This document shows positions 40,119 to 48,664 of a DNA stretch of 64,000 nt, one piece after another. This DNA is from Deinococcus peraridilitoris DSM 19664 (GTDB lineage: Bacteria > Deinococcota > Deinococci > Deinococcales > Deinococcaceae). The stretch covers positions 1,488,001 to 1,552,000 of the forward strand of contig NC_019793.1 in NCBI RefSeq assembly GCF_000317835.1, read 5' to 3'. Made by a program: the position numbers and the translations under genes. Position 1 is the stretch's first letter. Every line of letters starts with the position of its first letter. A model generated the notes under the pieces. It did no database searches. It saw only the letters and a list, made by a program, of their open reading frames with translations, and had not been told where the DNA came from.

Positions 40119-40754
40119 TTACTGCGAAGCGCTCGGCGCGAACTCACGGAGTTTCGTGACGGTGCCTGGGCCGACATCGTCGAGGGTGCGCAGTTCCTCA
40201 TCTGTCGCGCGCGCGAGGGCTTGCTTCCCGACGAAGCCCGCTTCGATCAGGCTCTTGCGGGCGTTCGGGGTGAGTCCCTCGGGCAGGAGCGGACCGAGCG
40301 TCTGGAACTCCGCGAGTTGCCCTTCGAGGGTCCTCACCTTCTCGGCGTTGCCGTCACGTTGCTTTTGCGCCGCGTCCAGGCTGGCCTGCAAGGCGCGCAG
40401 GGCGGTGTCGCGTTCATCGAGCTGCCCTGCGAGAGTCTGCAGTTTGCCGTTCAGCTGCTGCACTTCACCGGTAGCGTTTTTCAGTTGCGTCTGAAGCTGC
40501 AGGGCTTTGCGTTCAGCCGCGCTGGCTTCCACTTTCGCTTCGGTCGCTTCGGGATTACGGGCCGCTTCGATCTGCTCGGCGTCCGCGACGAAGCCGTGCG
40601 TCAGGTAATGACGCACTTGTGCTTCGTCGACCTGCTGCTGATCGAAGGGCGTGCCGGGCTGCAGCCAGGCGCTGCCGGTCCAGAGGAGTTTCGTTACGAC
40701 GAGTTTCTCTGGAATGGTGGGCGCGTCCGTGGCCGCTGGGTTGGGTTGAGTCAT
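40119..40754 (-). CDS. Coiled-coil protein with C-terminal helix-hairpin-helix
   Basis: 211 residues from ATG 40754. N-terminal ~70 residues include a TKLLWTGSAWLQPGTPFD segment; ~70-150 is coiled coil (KALQLQTQLKNATGEVQQL); the end carries a helix-hairpin-helix-like repeat (LIEAGFVGKQALARATDEEL, then VGPGTVTKLREF). It lies just after the major capsid gene. A minor head or connector protein is likely. Confidence 0.6.
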   Translation of the reverse strand: MTQPNPAATDAPTIPEKLVVTKLLWTGSAWLQPGTPFDQQQVDEAQVRHYLTHGFVADAEQIEAARNPEATEAKVEASAAERKALQLQTQLKNATGEVQQLNGKLQTLAGQLDERDTALRALQASLDAAQKQRDGNAEKVRTLEGQLAEFQTLGPLLPEGLTPNARKSLIEAGFVGKQALARATDEELRTLDDVGPGTVTKLREFAPSASQ

Positions 40755-40803
40755 GGCCGTCCTTTTGGTTGAGGCGTGAGAGGGCGAAAGGTCGAAAAGC
40801 GCG

Positions 40804-42009
40804 TCAGCCGTTCGTGCCACCCGCGATGACCACGGCGGTCTTGTCGGACACCGCGCCACCGGCGACGTCGCTGACCTTCACGCTGAAGATGTGGTTGTCG
40901 AAGCTGCCCTGATCGAACTCAATGGTGTCCGCCACTTTCGTGAGGGTGCGCGGACCCGCTTCGTACCCGCGCAGCACGGCCAGTTCGAGTGGCGCGGCGT
41001 TGCGGTCCAGCGCGATCCAGTCCTTGCGGTTCGCGCCCGGGTAATCAGCGATGTCCATCTCCGTCAGGATCGCTTCCGGGTGCACGTCCGCGATCTGGTA
41101 GACGGGGTTGGCGGTGCCCGCCTGGAAACCCGTGGCGGACGGGTAGCCGACGTAGGCGATGGTGGGACTGCCGATCGCGGTGCGCGCGACGGGCGCGCTG
41201 GTGTTCGGTACGTAAATGTCCGTCACGAGACGGCTGATGTTGCGCTCGCCCACGCTCTGGTCGCCGAGGTACGACACGATCGCGTTGATGTTGCCGATGT
41301 CCGGACCGAGCGCACCGTTCGGTAAGGGCACGCGGGTGGCCATGCGGCGGATGGCGTCCACGATGATCCACGCGCGCGTGCGCGCCGCGGCCTGCCCGAG
41401 TTCGTACATGGCGTCCTGAAACTCACCGAGTTCATCGTTGAGGATCATCTCCCAGGTGAGGGTGAGGGCCAGTTCGTAGTTCGCGGCGCTGTACAGCTCG
41501 CCTTCCCCGACGAAGCCGGTGTACTGCACGTTGGTCGCTTCCGGACGCAGGCGCAGGAAACGGTCGAGCAGGTTGACACCCCCACGCGCCCGGACGGGTT
41601 TGAAGTTGTTCACCACCCGGCGGCGCGCGATGGCCATCAGGTCGCTGTTGAAGGCGGGCAGATTGTCGCGCCGCACGATGTCACGCGTGAGCGCCAGACC
41701 GTACGCGAAGTCGCTGCTGGTGAGCGTCTCGATCACGCGACGTTCGGCGCGCATGGCGTGCAGGTCACCCAGCAGGCCTTCCATGGTTTCCATGGTGCGT
41801 TCGTACGCCTGCGCGTCGGTGGTGCGCAGCTTGCGGCCCTCGTCGATCTTCTCGCCGAGCAGCTTGCCGTAGTAGCCCTCGTAGAAGCGTTTAATGCTCG
41901 CCAGGGCGATGGTCGTGGCCGTCAGGCGGTCCGGGTCGGTGTGGGCGGGAAGTTGGTTGCGGTACGCGGCTTCACGCATCGCGGCGCGCAGCTTGTGAAA
42001 GTTGCTCAT
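40804..42009 (-). CDS. Major capsid protein
   Basis: 401 residues from ATG 42009 behind AGGAGG. Long helical N-terminus (residues 1-110) followed by an HK97-fold-like body: DRFLRLRPEATNVQYTGFVG, NYELALTLTWEMILNDEL, RTRAWIIVDAIRRMATRV, and a beta-rich C-terminal half. Phage major capsid proteins of this layout follow a protease/scaffold gene and a decoration gene, as here. No scaffold delta domain is attached, which fits a separate scaffold. Confidence 0.85.
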   Translation of the reverse strand: MSNFHKLRAAMREAAYRNQLPAHTDPDRLTATTIALASIKRFYEGYYGKLLGEKIDEGRKLRTTDAQAYERTMETMEGLLGDLHAMRAERRVIETLTSSDFAYGLALTRDIVRRDNLPAFNSDLMAIARRRVVNNFKPVRARGGVNLLDRFLRLRPEATNVQYTGFVGEGELYSAANYELALTLTWEMILNDELGEFQDAMYELGQAAARTRAWIIVDAIRRMATRVPLPNGALGPDIGNINAIVSYLGDQSVGERNISRLVTDIYVPNTSAPVARTAIGSPTIAYVGYPSATGFQAGTANPVYQIADVHPEAILTEMDIADYPGANRKDWIALDRNAAPLELAVLRGYEAGPRTLTKVADTIEFDQGSFDNHIFSVKVSDVAGGAVSDKTAVVIAGGTNG

Positions 42010-42070
42010 GTCGCCTCCTGGCGGCAACGAAACACGGCCGAAGGGTGGCCGGAAAGAGGGCGGGTGAGGG

Positions 42071-42448
42071 TTACTGAGCGCCGTTGCTGCGCAGGCCGAC
42101 GAAGTTGCCGAGCCTCCAGCCGATCCAGGTGTTCCCCGCCGCGACTTCCGAAGGCGCGCCGGCCGGCGTCAGGTACACCCGTCCGAAGTCCGCGATGGCG
42201 ACGGGCAGCGCGCCCACGTCGATGGTCTGACCGATGCCGGGCAGGTTGACGCTCGCTTGCCCTTCACGCAGGCCCTGCGGGGCGGTGCCGGCCTTGAGCA
42301 TGTCCGCCGTGACGCGTTCGGTTTCGAGGACGCCGTAGAGTCCTCCGCCGCCCAGGGCGACCGGACGGCCGTTGGTGGCGCCAGCGGGAACGGTGAGGGC
42401 GAGGGTGATGCCTCGCCCGTCCTGGCTGCGGTGCTTCATATTTTTCAT
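42071..42448 (-). CDS. Head decoration protein (DUF2190-like)
   Basis: 125 residues, ATG 42448 behind GGAG. Beta-rich: GITLALTVPAGATNGRPVAL, GLYGVLET, GDVGALPVAIADFGRVYL-like pattern and GWRLGNFVGLRSNG at the end. These features match DUF2190 proteins, which sit on or near capsids. Placed between protease and capsid genes. Confidence 0.75.
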   Translation of the reverse strand: MKNMKHRSQDGRGITLALTVPAGATNGRPVALGGGGLYGVLETERVTADMLKAGTAPQGLREGQASVNLPGIGQTIDVGALPVAIADFGRVYLTPAGAPSEVAAGNTWIGWRLGNFVGLRSNGAQ

Positions 42449-42461
42449 GGCAGCTCCAAGG

Positions 42462-42492
42462 GAAAGGCCTCCACGCGTCGTGGAGGCCTTTC
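42462..42492 (-). terminator. Hairpin between protease/scaffold and decoration genes
   Basis: 14-bp arms (42462-42475, 42479-42492) with core GGCCTCCACG and a 3-nt loop, ending in short A/T runs. It may be a weak terminator or a processing site that lifts the level of capsid mRNA. Confidence 0.65.
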
Positions 42493-42521
42493 AGTGAGAA
42501 GGTGGCGTGACAGGCGAGGAT

Positions 42522-43190
42522 TTACAGACCGAAATCGCGCGCGGCTTCCATCACCGGCGCGTACGGCTGCCCGGGCAGGGTATGACCGCCGTTGTTGCCC
42601 ACTGGCAGGGCTGGACCGCGGTTGGCGGGGTTGGTGCGGTCGAGGTGCTCGAAGGCGCGCGGGGGAGCGGGACGGCCAGCGTCATCGCGTGAACCGACCA
42701 GGCCACGGCGTTCCTCGATCATGTCCGCCACGACCGTGCGGGCTTCCTGGTCGTTGTCGGCCGAGATGGCCGCCGCTTCGAGGCGTTCACGGAAACGCGC
42801 TTCGAAGTCGATCTCTCCCCGCGCGGGCACGGGACGCAGGTTCGCGCTTTCCAGTGCGGTGGAGACGATGTTCAGGCGTGCGGTGCGCACGCGTTCCTGG
42901 CGTTCGCTGCGCAGCTCGGAGGTGAGCTCGAGCACCTGGGACTCCAGGGATTCCTCGTCCGGCGTGCCCGCCCGAGGAGCCGGACGGCGCGTTTCGGTGG
43001 CGGGCGGCGCGTTCGGCTGCGGATTGCCGGCAGTGCCGGGCGTGCTCGGCGTCTGCGGGTTCGCCTGGGCCTGCGTGACCTGCTCGGCGATGGTTTCGAG
43101 CACGCCGTAATACTCCTGCGCGTGCTCTTTCTTGACCTGCTCCAGGGTTTTGCCGTGCTTGTCGCACAGCGCTTTCAGTAACGGGTGCAT
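42522..43190 (-). CDS. Nested scaffold protein (internal start)
   Basis: 222 residues in the same frame as the protease, starting at ATG 43190 (MHPLLKALCDKHG) five bases after AAGGAGG. The start falls exactly after the linker, where the scaffold domain begins. Lambda makes its scaffold Nu3 from inside gene C in the same way. Inferred from the ribosome binding site. Confidence 0.6.
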   Translation of the reverse strand: MHPLLKALCDKHGKTLEQVKKEHAQEYYGVLETIAEQVTQAQANPQTPSTPGTAGNPQPNAPPATETRRPAPRAGTPDEESLESQVLELTSELRSERQERVRTARLNIVSTALESANLRPVPARGEIDFEARFRERLEAAAISADNDQEARTVVADMIEERRGLVGSRDDAGRPAPPRAFEHLDRTNPANRGPALPVGNNGGHTLPGQPYAPVMEAARDFGL

Positions 43191-44054
43191 GTGGCCCTCC
43201 TTGTTGGGCGCTGAGGTGGACGGCGCGACGGGAAGCGGAGCGGACGGACCGGGGCGGGTGTCTTCCTGGGTGCTGGCACGCCCGCCGAGGTTGCTGGGAT
43301 CAGAGACGTAATCGATGGTGGCGTACGTGAAGTCGTTCTGCACGACCGGAATCAGCATCTCCGGGTCGTAGAAGTTCGGATCGAGCAGCGCTGCCTTGAC
43401 GTACTGGATGCTGGCGGTGCCGTTGGTGCTGATGCCGACCTTGACTTTCTGGCGCAGCAAGGCCTTGGCGTCCAGGCCCTTCTGCGTTTCGACGATCACG
43501 CCTTTGGCCACGACCACCCCGACGGTTTTCTGGCCACCCTGACCGTCGTCGATCGTGCGGTCTTCGATGTCGAGGGACTCCCACAGCGTGGCGATGTTCT
43601 CCAGGCGTCCCTTCATGGAGTCCCACCATTCCGGGTGCTCCATCAGGGCCCACAGGCCCCCTTCGGCGAGGTCAGGGGCCGCCGCGGCATTCGCGGCTTC
43701 GTACGCGCTGCGGGGGTAGTACCGGCCGTTGCGGTTGATCACGTCGCAGTACGCGACGTCCGCCGTGACGGTCGTGACGGTGACGCCGCCACGCTTTTCT
43801 TCCTTCAGGCGGGGTCTGGCCGCGATGAAGTTGGTTTCGTGCAGCGAGACGTCCTGGTACGTCTGCCCGGCCTGCACGCCCCCTTCGCGCTCCCCGAGGC
43901 GTTCGGGCGTGAGGACGTGCGCGGGAGGTTCGAGGGCCGCGCGAGTCACGCTCGGCGCGGCGTTCTCCCGCAGGGTGGTCGTGGCAGTGCCTGCGGCGAT
44001 CCCAGCGGTGAGGACGGCAGTGAGGCAGGGTGAACGGTTCAAGTTTTTCGGCAT
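42522..44054 (-). CDS. Prohead protease-scaffold fusion
   Basis: 510 residues from ATG 44054, five bases after AAGGAG. Residues ~60-260 are a capsid maturation protease of the T4 gp21-like (S77) type: YCDVINRNGRYYPRSAYE, His140 in LMEHPEW and Ser209 in VKVGISTNG. After a Pro/Ser linker, residues ~289-510 form the scaffold: KHGKTLEQVKKEHAQEYYG, a coiled coil (LESQVLELTSELRSERQER) and a disordered end. A strong internal start at 43190 would make the scaffold alone. The protease trims scaffold and capsid during head maturation. Confidence 0.85.
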   Translation of the reverse strand: MPKNLNRSPCLTAVLTAGIAAGTATTTLRENAAPSVTRAALEPPAHVLTPERLGEREGGVQAGQTYQDVSLHETNFIAARPRLKEEKRGGVTVTTVTADVAYCDVINRNGRYYPRSAYEAANAAAAPDLAEGGLWALMEHPEWWDSMKGRLENIATLWESLDIEDRTIDDGQGGQKTVGVVVAKGVIVETQKGLDAKALLRQKVKVGISTNGTASIQYVKAALLDPNFYDPEMLIPVVQNDFTYATIDYVSDPSNLGGRASTQEDTRPGPSAPLPVAPSTSAPNKEGHMHPLLKALCDKHGKTLEQVKKEHAQEYYGVLETIAEQVTQAQANPQTPSTPGTAGNPQPNAPPATETRRPAPRAGTPDEESLESQVLELTSELRSERQERVRTARLNIVSTALESANLRPVPARGEIDFEARFRERLEAAAISADNDQEARTVVADMIEERRGLVGSRDDAGRPAPPRAFEHLDRTNPANRGPALPVGNNGGHTLPGQPYAPVMEAARDFGL

Positions 44055-44077
44055 GGCGCTCCTTCCAGTACGACCAC

Positions 44078-44277
44078 TCACGAGGGGGTGGCGGTGGGGG
44101 CGGTGGTCGCTTGCCCTGTGCAATGACTCGCCGGGTGGCTTCGCGGTGGCAGGCGCTGACGCATCGGTAGTGCGGCCAATCGAGGTAGTTCGCCAGCTCT
44201 CCGATGCGGGGCCGACGCAGTCGCACGAGGTGCTTGTCGAGGAAGCTGTTTCCGAAGTGCCCGCCCGCAAGCGTCAC
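44078..44277 (-). CDS. Small phage protein, apparently frameshifted
   Basis: GTG 44277 overlaps the previous stop as GTGA and opens VTLAGGHFGNSFLDKHLV with a convincing body (GELANYLDWPHYRCVSACHR). The frame then stays open for 380 bases into the protease gene. A one-base change in the C-rich run near 44082-44105 would bring the stop at 44078 (CCC TCG TGA) into frame, just before the ribosome binding site of the protease gene. Called on that basis. Confidence 0.4.
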
Positions 44278-44468
44278 CTCCACAGTTTCGTGCCTGCCCT
44301 TTCGCGCAGCACCTGCTTTCCGCCCGTGGCCTGCTCGCGCTTGGCGCGGCACTCGTGGCACTGACACGACTCGCCGTTCTCCTGCCGTGGGTGCACGGCA
44401 TACGCGTAACAACGAATGGTGGTGTCACTCACCGGTTCGCGCAGGGGGAATGGTCGGGGTCGGTTCAT
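44274..44468 (-). CDS. Small Cys-rich phage protein
   Basis: 64 residues, ATG 44468. It has a C-x-C-x-x-C cluster (SCQCHECRAKR) and another Cys upstream, which could bind zinc. Overlaps the portal gene start region on one side and the next small ORF on the other. Function unknown. Confidence 0.5.
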   Translation of the reverse strand: MNRPRPFPLREPVSDTTIRCYAYAVHPRQENGESCQCHECRAKREQATGGKQVLRERAGTKLWR

Positions 44469-47013
44469 TCAGGTCACCTCCTCCCGGTGTGACAGGCAGC
44501 TGTCTCGCTTGACCGAACGTGAGACCCACGGCGGCCATCCTTTCAGCCTCTCCAGCAGGGTCAAAGCCGAGCGAGCCCGCCAGGGTCTGCGGGCTCGCCC
44601 AGCCGCGCGCGTCGGCCGCGAGGGCCCGGCGGATGAGGGTGTCGAGTGTTTCTTCGGTGAGGGAAGGGAACTGCCATGAAATCTCCAGCAGGTCCGCGGG
44701 GACGCGCAAGCGCCGCCGGACGCGCGTGAGACCGTCCGCTTTGTAGGTCGTGCGGTAGACGGTGTAGAGGCGTTCCCTGCCGAAGCGGCGTTTGAGTTCC
44801 GTGCGGATCAGTCGGTCCAGGTACCCTCGTCCGGTGCCTTGCCGCCGAAGCGCCAGCCGCACTGCGGGCGTGCCCATCTCCCCGGCCGTGTTGCCTTGAA
44901 TAGCGACCTTGCCGTTTCGCCGGGTGACGAACAGGCCAGACGGTACGCTGAAGCAAAACACCTTGCCGACGTAAGGCACCTGCTCCACATCGGCCGCGTT
45001 CAGACGGTGTTCGGGCTTGCCGAACTGCAAAAGCAGCCGAAAGACACGAGTGCGCCCACGCACATCAATGACTTTGGCGGAATGCCCGAGTTTCAAGGCA
45101 AGGCGTTGCACATCATCAATGAGTGTCGGTGACTTGCTGTAGTAGGCGCCGCTGATCCTGTTCGGGCGCTTGTCGCGCGTGCCATCGCCGTCCATCAGAG
45201 CAGCGAAGAGAATGGCGCTTTGCCTCAGGCAGAGATGATGAAGGAATTCCGGGAACTCCTTGTTTTCCGCCAGTCGCCGACAGTGCTCCAGCAGCCACAA
45301 GCACAGGCGCTTGTCGTTGCACTGCCAGCGCACCGTTCCTTGCGCGTCGGTGTACTCGCCCCATTTCAGGCTGGGAAGCCGAGCAAGACAGGCACGGATG
45401 CGCGCTGTGGAGTCGGGTTTCTTCTGGGCCAAGCTGATGTGATAGCGCTGGTTGTAGACGTTGGCGCAGCCTTCGCTCAAGAAGTACCCGAGGAATTCAA
45501 TGAAGGCGTCGGCGGGTAAGTCGAGTTCGGGGTAGACATGCTTACCGTTGCCATGCGTCTGGGCGGGCAGAGTCCAGTGCGTCAATTCATCGCCATCACT
45601 GGTAAGGTGATGCGAAAAGTACCAGTTGTTTACCGCGATGTCTTGGGATTTGACGATTTCATATGTGCGCTGCGTCTTGTCGTTGCGGTCACGCTTGACC
45701 CACATGCGGTGGTCGGGTGTGACGAGAATGTCCAGATGCGCGTTGTGAAAGTGATACATGGGGCCACGGTAGTCATATTGGTAAAGTGGACCGGCCTTCA
45801 CCCACTCCACGACCGCGCTGTCCGGATTGAACTGCGCGATGAGGGTGTCAGGCGTGATCTGCTCGTACGTTCGCCAGCCTTCGACAGTCAGGGTTTCCGT
45901 ATCGGCGGAGTAGCAGGCACGGTTGACGTTGCCGCCTTCTCCCAGCCAGTGTTCAGGCAGCCCGCCCATCGCGAGACCCACCAAGCGCAAGAAGGCGCGC
46001 TGGTCGGTGCTGGCGTCGCTGGCGCCACTGGCGGGCTTCGGGAAGTCGAGCTCTTCGCTGAAGCCGTCGTAGCGGTTGCCGTTCTGGTCGGTGTAACCGG
46101 GCTTCACGACGAGCGGCACGATGCCACCTTGCGCTGGAAGCTGACGGAACGCGCCGGTCTTCATGCGCCACTGGTGCACGCCACCGTCCGGCGTGCCGTT
46201 CGCGTCAGTACCCGCGGGATTCAGGGCGGCTTTGTACACGCCGAGCACCCGGCTTTGCAGGCCGTGCACGTTCAGGCGGTGGTTGAGCAGCCCGATGTAC
46301 GCGAGTGCGGGATCCACGGCGCCCATCGCGACGGGCCAGCCGCGCGGGTCGTTCCAGAGCGCGTCATTCGCGGTCCAGGTGAAGCGGCCCAGCGGGTAGG
46401 GTTCCTCCACGCCGGGACCGGTGCTGACGTGAATGCCTTGCACCATGTCACTCGCGACGGTGCCGAAGGCGGTGCTGGACTCCAGCCGGAAGGTGCGATC
46501 CACGTCCAGGAACGCCACCCGAGACGGCAGATCCGGACCGGCGTCCTGCTCCGGGAAGAGCGTGGCATTCTCGCCATCGAGGAGGTACTCGATCAGCCAG
46601 CGCTCACCGAAGAGTTCCCCGAGGCTGTTCGCCTGCCAGAATTCCTCCAGGGCCAGCGCGGCAGTTTTGTCGTCGGGATCGGCGTAACTGAACGCGTCAC
46701 CGCTCAGGAAGGCCGCGATGATCTGCACGGCGCCCCGGAAGAGGGCGTTCTGGAAGTACGCGGCGCGGCAGCGGCGACGTTCGAGTTCGCGGATCAGGCC
46801 GTACTGTCCCACCGGGAGGGCCTGACCGTTGGCGCCCGCGTACGTCCAGCCGTTGCGCACGGCCGGGTCGTTCACGCCTTCACCCCAGGCGTCCCGCACG
46901 CCAGGGTACGCCAGCTGGAGGTCCGCGCCACGCAGGGTGGCGGGCGAAGTGGCGTCCTGCGTGCGGCTTTCGCTGGTGATGGGCGTGCCGTCCGGTCCGA
47001 GGATGAGGCTCAA
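44425..47013 (-). CDS. Portal protein interrupted by an intein
   Basis: 862 codons. Residues 1-366 and 709-862 join to a 520-residue portal, the usual length: RRRCRAAYFQNALFRGAVQI, WLIEYLLDGENATLF, LNVHGLQSRVLGVYK, LAMGGLPEHWLGEGG, then after the intein TAGEMGTPAVRLALRRQ and helical crown. The portal forms the ring through which DNA enters and leaves the head. The intein sits in the GNVNRA/TAGEMG motif, a strongly conserved place near the clip-to-wing region. Start ATG 47013; terminase lies directly upstream. Confidence 0.92.
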   Translation of the reverse strand: MSLILGPDGTPITSESRTQDATSPATLRGADLQLAYPGVRDAWGEGVNDPAVRNGWTYAGANGQALPVGQYGLIRELERRRCRAAYFQNALFRGAVQIIAAFLSGDAFSYADPDDKTAALALEEFWQANSLGELFGERWLIEYLLDGENATLFPEQDAGPDLPSRVAFLDVDRTFRLESSTAFGTVASDMVQGIHVSTGPGVEEPYPLGRFTWTANDALWNDPRGWPVAMGAVDPALAYIGLLNHRLNVHGLQSRVLGVYKAALNPAGTDANGTPDGGVHQWRMKTGAFRQLPAQGGIVPLVVKPGYTDQNGNRYDGFSEELDFPKPASGASDASTDQRAFLRLVGLAMGGLPEHWLGEGGNVNRACYSADTETLTVEGWRTYEQITPDTLIAQFNPDSAVVEWVKAGPLYQYDYRGPMYHFHNAHLDILVTPDHRMWVKRDRNDKTQRTYEIVKSQDIAVNNWYFSHHLTSDGDELTHWTLPAQTHGNGKHVYPELDLPADAFIEFLGYFLSEGCANVYNQRYHISLAQKKPDSTARIRACLARLPSLKWGEYTDAQGTVRWQCNDKRLCLWLLEHCRRLAENKEFPEFLHHLCLRQSAILFAALMDGDGTRDKRPNRISGAYYSKSPTLIDDVQRLALKLGHSAKVIDVRGRTRVFRLLLQFGKPEHRLNAADVEQVPYVGKVFCFSVPSGLFVTRRNGKVAIQGNTAGEMGTPAVRLALRRQGTGRGYLDRLIRTELKRRFGRERLYTVYRTTYKADGLTRVRRRLRVPADLLEISWQFPSLTEETLDTLIRRALAADARGWASPQTLAGSLGFDPAGEAERMAAVGLTFGQARQLPVTPGGGDLNEPTPTIPPARTGE
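44890..45915 (-). other. Intein with LAGLIDADG homing endonuclease
   Basis: 342 residues, from Cys367 to Asn708 of the portal ORF. Block A: CYSADTETLTVEGWRTYEQI. Block B: VTPDHRMWV. Endonuclease motifs FIEFLGYFLSEGC and ILFAALMDGDGT, the two LAGLIDADG helices. Blocks F/G: VFCFSVPSGLFVTRRNGKVA then IQGN, followed by Thr as the +1 extein residue. The residue before the final Asn is Gly, not the usual His, which may slow the last splicing step or make it conditional. Nucleophiles Cys1 and Thr+1 and the final Asn are intact. Confidence 0.92.
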
Positions 47014-47026
47014 ACGTCACCTCCTT

Positions 47027-48664
47027 TCATGGGTAAGCACTGAAGTCCGGCACGGTGAGTTGCGCGGCGGCAACGGCGGCAACGTCGACGGGAACGCGGA
47101 GCGGGCGGGTGCGCTGCAGCGCCTGGGTGGTCTGGTCCACCTGGTCGTCCTGCGAGCCGTTGGGAAACAAGTCCCACTCCGGCAAGTAGTCGTTCAGCAC
47201 CCAGGGAGCGAGCGTGGGGTGCGGGAGGTAGACATTCCCGGCTTCGATCACGGGGGATTCGGCGTGCACCCGTGACTCCTTGCTGCCTTCGGGTTCCCAG
47301 GCGATCAGGCCAGGAATGGTGGTGTGCAGTTCGTCGATGATGGCCGGGCCGTTGGCCTTGTCCTCCACCAGGTGCTCCTGAATGTCGGCATGGCGGGCGG
47401 TGAAGGTGAGCATCTGGCGTTTGGTTTCCACGAATCCCCACTGCCCGCGCACCTGATCGAGGAGGAAGCGGTCGGCGCCGCGTGCACCCCACGCTCCTCC
47501 CGACACGTAGTTGCTTTGCGCTGTGCCTTTGAAGGTCATGTCCCAGCTGGTGAGCTTGCGGTCGAACTGCTCGGGCGTGGCGATCACGACGGCTTCCACC
47601 TCGCTGCCGTCCGGCAGCCTCACCCGCACTGGGGGTAACTGGTCGAGCAGCGCGGCAGGCGCGTGGTACCGCCACCAGTGGCGCTTCACGATGCCCCCGC
47701 CCAGCGGCACCGGGCGTTGTTGGAGTTGCCCGGCGGTGCCGTACGTGCCGAGGTCGTGTTCGGCTTCACGCACGGCCTGCTCGTCACGGTACTCGGGGAA
47801 CAGCAGCTCGCCCCGCTCGGTGCGCGGGTCCTGCCAGAGTGGCGTCACGCAGCGGTGCTCGGGCTCGAAGCGTTCAGGCAGCCGCAGCACGGTCCAGCCA
47901 CCCTTGCTTTCCAGGTGACCGGAGAGGTCCTCGGCGTGCAGGCGCTGCATGGTGAGCACCTGCGCGAAGGTGTTGGGGTCGCTGCCACGACGGCTGAGGC
48001 TCTGGTCGTACGTGTTGTTGATGGTACGGCGGTGCGGCGGACTATGAATCTCAGCGGCGTTGTTGGGGTCGTCCATCAGCAGGATGCCGGCGCGCGCACC
48101 CGTCGCGCTGGTGATGGGCCGCACGGCCCGGCGTCCCCGTGCGGTGGTGTCGTACTCGCCTTTCGCGTTCTGGTCGCGGGTGAGGCGGACCTTGTCGCCG
48201 TACCGCTCGACGTACTCACTACTGGTCACGACGCGGCGCATGTTCATGCTGTCGCGCATACTGAGCGACTCGGTGTAGGACACCGCCAGGAAACGCTCAC
48301 CAGGGTTGACTTCCGCCCACACCCACGCCGGAAAGAAGACGTTGGTGAGGCTGCTTTTCATGGTGCCGGGCGGCACGTTGATGATCAGCTTCCTGATCTC
48401 CCGGCGGGCGACGGCTTCGAGGTGCAGGCACATCGCGTCGAGCGCCCAGCCCCACTTGAGAGGCGTGGCCGGCTCCAGCACCGACCAGAACTGACGCACG
48501 AACTCCTGGAGGGTGAGCGGCACGACTTCCGGCGTGACGGGCACTTCCGGTTCCGGGAGCAGCACGCCACGCTCACGCAGTTCCGCTTCGAGAATGGCTT
48601 CGAAGAGCATGTCCTCGGTCAGCCACTCGGGCAACTGGGGCTCTCGCACTCGGGCGCGCGTCAC
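47027..48664 (-). CDS. terL: Terminase large subunit
   Basis: 545 residues. ATPase: Walker A-like NVPPGTMKSS (96-105), Walker B ILLMDDP (194-200), coupling region TFAQVLTMQRLHAEDLSGH. RNase H-fold nuclease: Asp375 in SWDMTFKG, Glu434/Asp435 in VEDKANGPA, and Asp506/507/510 in SQDDQVD. It pumps DNA into the head and cuts it. It overlaps the small subunit gene as ATGA. All active-site residues are present, so the packaging motor looks functional. Confidence 0.95.
   Translation of the reverse strand: MTRARVREPQLPEWLTEDMLFEAILEAELRERGVLLPEPEVPVTPEVVPLTLQEFVRQFWSVLEPATPLKWGWALDAMCLHLEAVARREIRKLIINVPPGTMKSSLTNVFFPAWVWAEVNPGERFLAVSYTESLSMRDSMNMRRVVTSSEYVERYGDKVRLTRDQNAKGEYDTTARGRRAVRPITSATGARAGILLMDDPNNAAEIHSPPHRRTINNTYDQSLSRRGSDPNTFAQVLTMQRLHAEDLSGHLESKGGWTVLRLPERFEPEHRCVTPLWQDPRTERGELLFPEYRDEQAVREAEHDLGTYGTAGQLQQRPVPLGGGIVKRHWWRYHAPAALLDQLPPVRVRLPDGSEVEAVVIATPEQFDRKLTSWDMTFKGTAQSNYVSGGAWGARGADRFLLDQVRGQWGFVETKRQMLTFTARHADIQEHLVEDKANGPAIIDELHTTIPGLIAWEPEGSKESRVHAESPVIEAGNVYLPHPTLAPWVLNDYLPEWDLFPNGSQDDQVDQTTQALQRTRPLRVPVDVAAVAAAQLTVPDFSAYP

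Noticed and set aside
43672..44412. 246-codon minus-strand frame overlapping the protease start
   Set aside because: Only its first part (to about 44105) looks like protein; the rest is Arg/Pro/His-rich shadow of the protease gene. I kept the first part as a frameshifted small gene.
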